This document shows positions 57,330 to 64,000 of a DNA stretch of 64,000 nt, piece by piece. A program made the position numbers and the translations under genes. Below the pieces are notes generated by a model that worked only from the letters and a program-made list of their open reading frames with translations, ran no database searches and was not told the origin of the DNA. The stretch covers positions 1,240,001 through 1,304,000 of the forward strand of contig JBBELK010000517.1 of NCBI GenBank assembly GCA_037783545.1, written 5' to 3'. Numbering within the stretch: position 1 is the first letter of the stretch; each line of letters starts with the position of its first letter. The stretch is from Henricia sp. BOLD:AAB3569 (Eukaryota > Echinodermata > Asteroidea > Spinulosida > Echinasteridae).

Positions 57330-58467
57330 ACCGTAGCGTATTGTACGCGCACGCACATGACCGGATACTTGTCACAGTGCACATTTTGCTTTCCAGCGTG
57401 TAGTTTTTGTGTGCGTGTTTCATACATGCTGACCAGGGCGCGGGCGCGGCCGGAAATCAATAAACAAAATGTTATGTTGCACGCGACTCCACTGCACACA
57501 TGTCTCGCACGTGTGTCATGTTGCTAAGGCCACAAAAAAAAATAGTTCTGCTTCCGATTACATGGCATTTCAAAATAGGGTAGGTAGGTAGGGAATTTTT
57601 TTTTTTTTGCCAATTTTTTTTGTGCACAATCATATGGAGGCATCTGCGTGTAGTCAAGGCTTAAGGGTAACAAGAGTTTAAAGAAAAAAATTGAGTTTAA
57701 GAAAAAGTACAAGTCAATCCCTGCCCTCCAGTCCAAAACAAACTTTTAATCAATTTATTTGGTCCCTGAAAAGCAGTCGCGCCACCGCTAGGCAGTGCGT
57801 GATCGAAATCGATCCGAATAAATGTAGAATCCATACACTGGAAGGATTATAGACACTTGTACATGTACTCCAATGCAGTACTTTTAGTTGATGGATTCTA
57901 CGCGCCGTACATAGTACGGCGAAATTTCGCGGGAATAGTACGGCGAAATTTTGCAATAGTGCGGCGAAAATACGCAATAGTGCGGCGAAAATACGCTATA
58001 GTCATGATAGTACAGCGAAGTTTTACTGTAAAAAAAAAACCAAGGTGCGCGCTAAAAAAATGGCGAGAATCAGCCACCGTACTCACCAGTGCAGGGCACT
58101 ACATTCAGCTCTAGCTCTGCATGCACAGTTTCTGTATTCAGGCGCGCGTATGTACTTCGTTGGCTGGTGCGCTGACATGACGTACGATGTACATGATACG
58201 ATGACCGCCGTATGTGGCGAAAAGATCGTCCAGGCGCGGCGCGCAGCTTACATAACCCTTGATGAGACAGGGAACTACCCGGGGATCGTCGCGGTTTTTT
58301 TTTTTTTTTTTTTCATTTTTTTTTTTTCATGTTTTTTTTTTTCCTCGATAAAATTTTTAGGGTCGCAGCCTAAAAATAGGGTCGGTCGGGAAACCGGAAG
58401 CAGAACTATTATTTTTTTTGGCCTAAGCAATTGCTAAATGGGCGCAGCTTACTGGATCGGTCTATTG
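57330..58467. mobile_element. TIR element, CAATAGACCG family, copy 3, left-truncated and interrupted
   Basis: Resembles the right half of copy 2 (GCACGCACATGACCGGATAC, TGTCATGTTGCTAAG) and ends AGCTTACTGGATCGGTCTATTG at 58,467, but is split at CTAAG by the element at 57,529-58,422. Confidence 0.75.
57529..58422. mobile_element. TIR element with ends GCCACAAAAAAAAATAGTTC, nested
   Basis: Left GCCACAAAAAAAAATAGTTC and inverted right GCCAAAAAAAATAATAGTTC, then TGCTTCCG in both; CTAAG flanks it on both sides (5-bp duplication). Subterminal GGTAGGTAGGTAGGG and CCGACCGACCC resemble the element at 40,714-42,298. The interior has tandem ATAGTGCGGCGAAAATACGC phrases near 57,910-57,990 and long T runs near 58,300. 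Confidence 0.82.
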
Positions 58468-58619
58468 TGGTTTTACTCATTTCTCAAAGACTATAGCACT
58501 TTAGACGAAACCATTTCAGGGGAAGTTTTCTATGGTCATCATGTTTATATTGTGCAAGTAAGGCGTAAATCTGTGAACATTTCTGATTTTCGAGATACCA
58601 ATCATGTATACTGCCTTTA
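58468..58619. repeat. Right half of a TTAAAGGCAGTATACATGAT element abutting the LINE
   Basis: Matches 8,696-8,850 closely (TTCTCAAAGACTATA, AACCATTTCAGGGGAAGTTT, GATTTTCGAGATACCAATCA) and stops at CTGCCTTTA, the element's natural end, exactly where the LINE open frame begins. Confidence 0.8.
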
Positions 58620-60446
58620 ATGGCACAGTTACAATTCAAAATGGCTTCGAACATGACGGACGTGTGTGACACTGGCTCTCCAATTGTTTTGCGAAAAGTC
58701 GACCCTAGACTGAAGAAAATCATTCTAAAACTAAAGGATCGTCCATCCGTTCCTATCAAGACAATTCTGACCAGTGAATTTGCCCTGGACGAACTTTTAC
58801 AAGCCAGGAAATTGATTTTTGAGTGTGCTATGGAGAAGCTACTGAAGGTTCAAGATGGCGGCGAAACACCAACGGAGTCATCAAATGAAAAGATAAGTAC
58901 CCTTTCATCTTGTAACCTTAAAGCTCGCAGATCTATGGATACTGCAGCTGATGATATTAGGGAACTATGCCTTTATGTGTTTGGTCATAGGAAACATTTT
59001 CCTAGGTGCTGCCTTAGTTCGACCAGCGCACCCAAGGCCAAACAATCTCTCCCCCAGCCCGATCGCGTGGACGCCATGACGGCCCAGCCGTCACAGCCGG
59101 CTACCCTAGATGCCGTTTTGGAGGCTGTAAATAGGCTACACAACGACCTCGACGCGCTCGATGGTAAATTTTCTGATCAATTTTTAGCAATGTCTAATCA
59201 TATTTCTAATTCTTTTTCGTTTGTGAAGGAGAAGATCGACATGTTGGAGAAGGAACGCGAGGACCTCCATTGCACTATTGATATGCTAATGAGCCATTCT
59301 ACCGGAGACGATGCCCGGAGTGAGGTGTATTCGTGCCCACCGAGCCGGAACCTTGCTAAGCCCTGCGCGCACAAAGGCCCGAATTCTTCACCAGTGGCCA
59401 CAAGCAACCGCTTTTCGGCACTGGATACGCAGGACGTGGTTAAGGACAATAAAAACGCAAGTGATTCGATTGTTGAAGCAGAGGAATTGATCGACACGTA
59501 TTTCGACATCCTGAACGCTAAAAGTCCCGGAAAATACTCGAGTCCGAAACAAACAACGAACACATCGGCATCTAAGGAGAAATCGGGCGCAGCAAAAAGT
59601 AAGGTGTCCCATGAAGAACAGCTGAAGAAGTACCGCGAGAGACACAAAGAACAGCATCGCAAAAAGACAGAGCCACCGACCCCTACTGCGTCTGCGGACA
59701 TTCTTATCATCGGTGACTCCATGATCAAACACCTGCAACCTAGGAAACTAAGCAAGAAATCTAAGGTAGTTTGCCAAACAATGCGAGGTGCAAAGATTGA
59801 AACAGTTACTTATGAGGCTCAGCAGTTATCGTCTAAATACGGCGTATCGGAGGTAATACTCCACGTCGGTTCCAACAACACAACGGACGACGCCAACACC
59901 ATGACTGCCAAAATTACGTCTCTCGGGGAAGCGCTTCAGCCAAAGAAAGTGACGATTTCATCAATTATCCACCGTGGAGTCGCGTCAGAATCTAGGCGTA
60001 AGGCCGTCGACGATGCGAATAACATGCTAAAACGCATCGCGGAGTGTAACAAATGGGGGTTCATCGACAATGGGGGGATAACGCCGAACCATCTTGTGAC
60101 AGACGGCGTACATCTGAATTCCCAGGGTGTGTGTATTCTCGCCAAAAACATTATTCGGCACATCTACGGACCACCGAAACGGCCACATGCTGTCGACGGG
60201 GGGTTGTATTCCGACGCCCTCAAGAAACCGGCTACGGAAAATACACAAATGGATTTTCGGAAGGCAAACCAGTACCGTCCGCAGACACAACGTCAACCCA
60301 CCCGGAACCACCCATACATCCCACACCACCCATACATCCCACATCACGGGATGAGAGTCCCTCACCCCCGCACTCCGAACCAGGAATGGATACAGTATCT
60401 CCAGGTCAGACAACTTCTGAATCCACAAAGCAGGGGTCAAATGTAA
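58620..60446 (+). CDS. LINE ORF1 protein with SGNH esterase domain
   Basis: 608 residues, uninterrupted. Residues 165-220 form a coiled coil, presumably for self-assembly. Residues 330-350 are highly basic (KKYRERHKEQHRKK), a likely nucleic-acid contact. Residues 359-515 are an SGNH/GDSL hydrolase fold with IIGDSM (Ser367), VGSNN (417-420) and DGVHLN (Asp495, His498). This domain is known in ORF1 of CR1-type elements; its role in retrotransposition is unsettled. No zinc-knuckle or PHD finger is clear. The first ATG abuts the upstream repeat; a second in-frame ATG at 58,641 (AAAATGG) is a better start by context. Confidence 0.93.
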   Translation: MAQLQFKMASNMTDVCDTGSPIVLRKVDPRLKKIILKLKDRPSVPIKTILTSEFALDELLQARKLIFECAMEKLLKVQDGGETPTESSNEKISTLSSCNLKARRSMDTAADDIRELCLYVFGHRKHFPRCCLSSTSAPKAKQSLPQPDRVDAMTAQPSQPATLDAVLEAVNRLHNDLDALDGKFSDQFLAMSNHISNSFSFVKEKIDMLEKEREDLHCTIDMLMSHSTGDDARSEVYSCPPSRNLAKPCAHKGPNSSPVATSNRFSALDTQDVVKDNKNASDSIVEAEELIDTYFDILNAKSPGKYSSPKQTTNTSASKEKSGAAKSKVSHEEQLKKYRERHKEQHRKKTEPPTPTASADILIIGDSMIKHLQPRKLSKKSKVVCQTMRGAKIETVTYEAQQLSSKYGVSEVILHVGSNNTTDDANTMTAKITSLGEALQPKKVTISSIIHRGVASESRRKAVDDANNMLKRIAECNKWGFIDNGGITPNHLVTDGVHLNSQGVCILAKNIIRHIYGPPKRPHAVDGGLYSDALKKPATENTQMDFRKANQYRPQTQRQPTRNHPYIPHHPYIPHHGMRVPHPRTPNQEWIQYLQVRQLLNPQSRGQM

Positions 60447-61225
60447 GCCTAAAAGATGGTATCATACATAGTCATAGCGACGGGGACTTTTCTTATGCTC
60501 ACCTTAACGTAAGAAGTATCATCAACAAATTTGACCAATTTAAGATACTGTTCTCAAGAAAACCATTTGATGTTATGTGTCTGAATGAACCTTTCTGTGA
60601 CGGCACGATTTCTGACGGCGAGATCGCACTGCCTGGGTATTCTATTGTTAGAAAAGACAGAAATCGCCACGGTGGCGGGGTAGCCATGTATATTAGAGAC
60701 ACGCTAAATTTTACTCGCCGATGTGATCTTGAACATGATGATGTCGAATGTATTTGGGTCGAAATTAGGTGTAAGCAAAGACAGCCAGTACTTATGAGTT
60801 CTGTTTATAGACCACCATCGAGTACTGTCGAGTTTTTAGATAACCTAACCGATATTAATGAAAAGGCGTCCTGTGAATTTAAAGAAATGATTGTACTCGG
60901 TGACTTTAACAGTGATGCAGCGGATGTTAATGCACCCAATCCTATACTCTCTTGCATGAATCTCTTCCAAATGGAGCAGTTAATACAAGAACCAACTCGA
61001 GTCACGCAGTTCACCCAAACAACTATTGATCTGATTTTTAGTACGCATCCCGATCTTGTTAGTGCATGCGGAGTGTTGCAAACCCTCATAAGTGATCATT
61101 TTCTTATTTACGGCATACATAATTGGAAAACGCCTCGCAAAGGGTGTCGTTTAATTAATTTTCGACGCCTGAAGGATATTGATACCGAAACGTTTCACAA
61201 TGACCTCCATGGGAGTATGTTATAA
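60386..61225 (+). pseudogene. LINE ORF2, endonuclease part, ended by a frameshift
   Basis: Apurinic endonuclease-like domain that would nick the genomic target: HLNVRSIINKFDQ, LNEPF (the catalytic Glu position), GGGVAMYI, SVYRPPS, VLGDFNSD, and SDH near the end. The frame is open upstream to 60,053, overlapping ORF1 by 394 bp, but the ATG at 60,386 leaves a 61-bp overlap and is the likelier start. The frame stops at 61,223 because of a one-base change of phase at about 61,195-61,215. Confidence 0.9.
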
Positions 61226-63288
61226 ACTGTCAACATGTTGACGAAGCGTGGTTTATCTGGCACTCGGTTTTTATGGCCGTTATTAACCACCATGCTCCAA
61301 TCAAGTCCAAGCGTGCTCGAAGCGGCACCATACCATGGCTTGATGGAGAATTGCTCCAACTAATGCGCCAACGAGATCGTGCACATAGTGTAGCTAAAAA
61401 GTCGCGCTCATCGAAAAATTGGGATATGTACAAAAAGTTAAGAAATTATGTTACAAACAAAGTTAGACAAAAGAAAAGCGAATATTTTACTTCGGCAATT
61501 GAGGAAAATAAGGATAAATCATCACTCTTGTGGAAGAAACTTAAAGAAGTCCTTCCCAATAAACAAAAATGTGTCCCGAGTTCAATCATCTCCTCAAACG
61601 GAGAATATGTTGATGACCCTACCGACATCGCAAATAATTTTAATGAATACTTTTCAACAATTGGTGTACGTATGGCCGCTGAGAATCACACAAGTTCAAA
61701 TGAGGCCGATGATTCTCACGACCATTCTCTTGTTTCTTCACCAGATTACGAACATTGTTCTCTCCCTGGTATCCCAGAGGAGTTTGTCAAAAAGCAAATT
61801 GCATCTTTGTCGGTTGGGAAAGCAACAGGCCCAGATGGTATTAGCGTTAATATGATTAAAATGGCTGCACCTTTTATTACTAAGTCTTTAACGCATATAT
61901 TTAACCTCTCCATAATAAATGAACAGTATCCCAAGGCATGGAAACATGCTTCAGTTACACCTATTCATAAAGGAGGCGATAAGTGCAACGCATGTAATTA
62001 CCGACCTATATCAATCTTGCCGATTATCTCTAAAATCCTAGAAAGATGGATACACTCGAACATGTACTCGTACCTTGATGAACATCATTTCATTCCTGTT
62101 TGTCAATCTGGATTTCGGCCTTTGCACTCAACAGAAAGTACACTAAACGATTTAACAAACGAGTGTCTTCAAGCTATGGATCACGGGAGAATGACCGGAA
62201 CAGTTTTCCTAGATTTCAGTAAGGCATTTGACTGCGTTGACCATAAAATTCTTTTAGAAAAATTAGAAAAGCTGAACATGTCGATTTCGGTAATAAACTG
62301 GTTTAAGTCCTATCTCAGTGATCGCAGTCAAACCGTTAATATTAGTAAACATATATCAAAATCCTTGCCTATAAATGTCGGTGTACCACAAGGATCAATT
62401 CTGGGCCCATTATTGTTTCTTGTATATACATATGACCTGCCTCTTTATGTATCCGATAAGCTATATATGTATGCCGATGACTCTACACTAACTTGCAGTT
62501 CCGAAAGCATTGTCGAAATTGAAACTAGCCTTAACAAGTCATTAGACATGATTTATCTATGGTCCGTTAAAAATAAAATCAAAATTAATGCCAGTAAAAC
62601 TAAATGTATGCTAATTGGCTCAAAGAAAAAGGTAAGCGCGCATGAGCTCAGAGTACACATTAATAATGATCAAGTGCATAACGTTAAATCGTTTAAATGC
62701 TTGGGTGTTATTATTGACGAAACCTTAAGTTGGAACCAACATGTCGAATATGTAAAGAAGACAGTTTTCTCGAAATTAGCTATGTTAAAAAGAATTCGCG
62801 ACTGTGTAACTCAACAGCACATGAACACCCTTATGTTAAGCTTAGTCATGCCTAGTCTAGATTATTGTTGCACAGTATGGGGTGACCGTTACGCATCTCA
62901 TAACAATGTCTTAAACAAATGCCTCAAACGTGCAGCCAGAATAATACTGAAATGCGATTTCCTAACGCCATCAGCCGACATGTTTAAAAAGCTCGACTGG
63001 CTTGCCTATCCAGAGAGAGTTAAATACAAGAAAGCTATATTTGTCTTTAAAAGCATCAATTCCTTGGCCCCGCAGTATATGGCAAGTCTATTTACACCTT
63101 ACGTACAAACTCGAGAAACTCGTCAATCTGCCGAAAAGACACTGAAAAATCCCTTTGCACGAAAGGGGTCTTACGCCTCGAGTTTTGCTGTAACTGGCGC
63201 CGCAATTTGGAACAGCCTTAGTGCACACCTTAGAACTATGTCTTCTTTGAGCTCATTCAAATCGGCACTTCGCCAAACATACACATAA
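61204..63288 (+). pseudogene. LINE ORF2, reverse transcriptase part, in a shifted frame
   Basis: Continues ORF2 in another frame, recognisable from about 61,204 (HVDEAWFIW, NHHAPIKSKR). Reverse transcriptase motifs follow in order: GKATGPDGIS, YRPISILPIISKILE, SGFRPLHSTE, FLDFSKAFDCVDH, GVPQGSILGPLLFLVY, YADDSTL (YADD at 62,470) and FKCLGVIID. The C-terminal region has LDYCCTVWGD and CLKRAARIIL, typical of CR1/L2 elements. No further stop until TAA at 63,286. The phrase after LLFLVY reads TYDLP where NDLP is usual. Confidence 0.93.
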
Positions 63289-63676
63289 TATTCACATGAT
63301 CAACTTCAAGTGAGAAATGCTAATTTACGGAGTCGTATGACTTGGTTGCCATAAAATCAAACTAATTTTGGAGCAGGAGGGGAATTTTCCCATTTAAAAT
63401 GTTTTTCGCCCTTCCCGTAATTAGTGTAAATTTTAGTGTCACATGCATGTATAATAATTACTTGTGATGTTGTTCTTCTGTAACCATTAGTTTTTTGATG
63501 TTGTAGTTGTTGTACAAATGTATCTTATTCCAGTTTGTTAGTAATTATGAAGTTGTTCAATTTAGTATATTTGTTCTATGTGTGTTTGCAGGGCCCCAAT
63601 GGAAACCAGTTTTTGTAAACTGTTTGGGTACACCCTGGGTAAATAAATGGAATAAATAAATAAATAAATAAATAAA
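63289..63676 (+). other. LINE 3' UTR and (AATA)n tail
   Basis: Non-coding 3' region ending GGGTAAATAAATGGAATAAA and then repeated AATA. The short simple repeat at the end is how CR1-type elements finish, in place of poly(A). Confidence 0.85.
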
Positions 63677-63765
63677 GTTACCACAATCGGATATTAAACC
63701 AACAACACCAAGTTTTCATCCTACTGTTGCAAGTTAACGACCCAAACAACTCAGCCATGGTACCC
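63677..63765 (-). repeat. Head fragment of the class II tRNA-like SINE
   Basis: On the minus strand reads GGTACCATGGCTGAGTTGTT, then AACTTGGTGTTGTTGGTTTA, matching the head of 47,335-47,595 in order. It directly follows the LINE tail; the SINE body is missing. Confidence 0.7.
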
Positions 63766-64000
63766 CACAATGTAAATAAATGGTGCTAAAACTATGCTAA
63801 TAAGAAGATGTGGTTATGCACCTCCTGGATAGTGTTTAGTTTAATGCTGCGACCGTGTAAACATTTAAACGACCGAAATGTAACTATCAGTTTAGAAAAA
63901 TGCTAAACGGATATCCGAAAACAACTTGTGAAAAAACGATCCCTCCTTTTTCACAAACTAATGGCCGTTTTGCGCCGCCAGAAATTTCAAAAGTGTCAGT

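Larger units (their letters stand above)
58620..63676 (+). mobile_element. CR1-superfamily LINE retrotransposon, nearly complete
   Basis: A non-LTR retrotransposon with ORF1, ORF2 and a 3' UTR of about 390 bp ending in (AATA)n at 63,645-63,676. The ORF1 esterase domain, the AP endonuclease, the YADD reverse transcriptase and the absence of RNase H fit the CR1/L2 group. The 5' end lies at the ORF1 start codon, directly after a MITE end, so a 5' UTR is missing. The only visible lesion in about 4.6 kb of coding sequence is one frameshift near 61,200, so the copy is young. Confidence 0.95.

Noticed and set aside
60053-60385. Longer N-terminus for LINE ORF2
   Set aside because: It overlaps ORF1 by 394 bp and reads its esterase and proline-rich region out of frame; the ATG at 60,386 just before the endonuclease is simpler.

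Overview
The window is nuclear DNA from an invertebrate animal. It has GT-AG split genes with long introns, a near-complete non-LTR retrotransposon, a great density of short inverted-repeat transposons, tRNA-derived SINEs and many copies of the palindrome TACATGTA. The gene content and repeat style fit a marine deuterostome, probably an echinoderm or close relative. That placement is inference; no diagnostic marker is present.

Layout. (1) 3,003-11,291, + strand: the last six coding exons of a Piezo mechanosensitive channel gene (cap domain, last transmembrane helix, C-terminal domain), with introns full of inverted-repeat elements. (2) 11,292-18,813: intergenic, between the convergent 3' ends of Piezo and nibrin, with a tRNA-like unit, a tRNA-derived SINE and a local duplication. 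(3) 18,814-53,193, - strand: ten exons of nibrin (NBN, the NBS1 subunit of the MRE11-RAD50-NBS1 DNA-break complex), from BRCT1 to the stop codon. Exon phases agree at every junction. The N-terminal FHA exons are not seen and probably lie beyond the right edge. One 21.2-kb nibrin intron (22,531-43,775) holds a one-exon TRIM-type RING/B-box gene on the other strand (33,259-34,365) and a TIR element filled by 75 exact-length 20-bp units (24,506-26,269). (4) 53,879-55,090, + strand: an intronless class A GPCR. (5) 56.4-58.6 kb: nested inverted-repeat elements. (6) 58,620-63,676: a CR1-superfamily LINE with intact ORF1 (coiled coil plus SGNH esterase) and an ORF2 (AP endonuclease, reverse transcriptase) broken by one frameshift.

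The host genes have no evident functional link: Piezo is a plasma-membrane channel, nibrin acts in nuclear DNA repair, TRIM is a presumed ubiquitin ligase and the GPCR is a receptor. The most unusual item is the minisatellite-filled TIR element. It has about 130-bp inverted arms, a 6-bp flanking duplication, 75 units without a single length change, no stop codon in any of six frames, and an exact TEAD-type octamer in almost every unit. The other useful group is the layered transposon insertions, several of which can be ordered in time by reading which element interrupts which.
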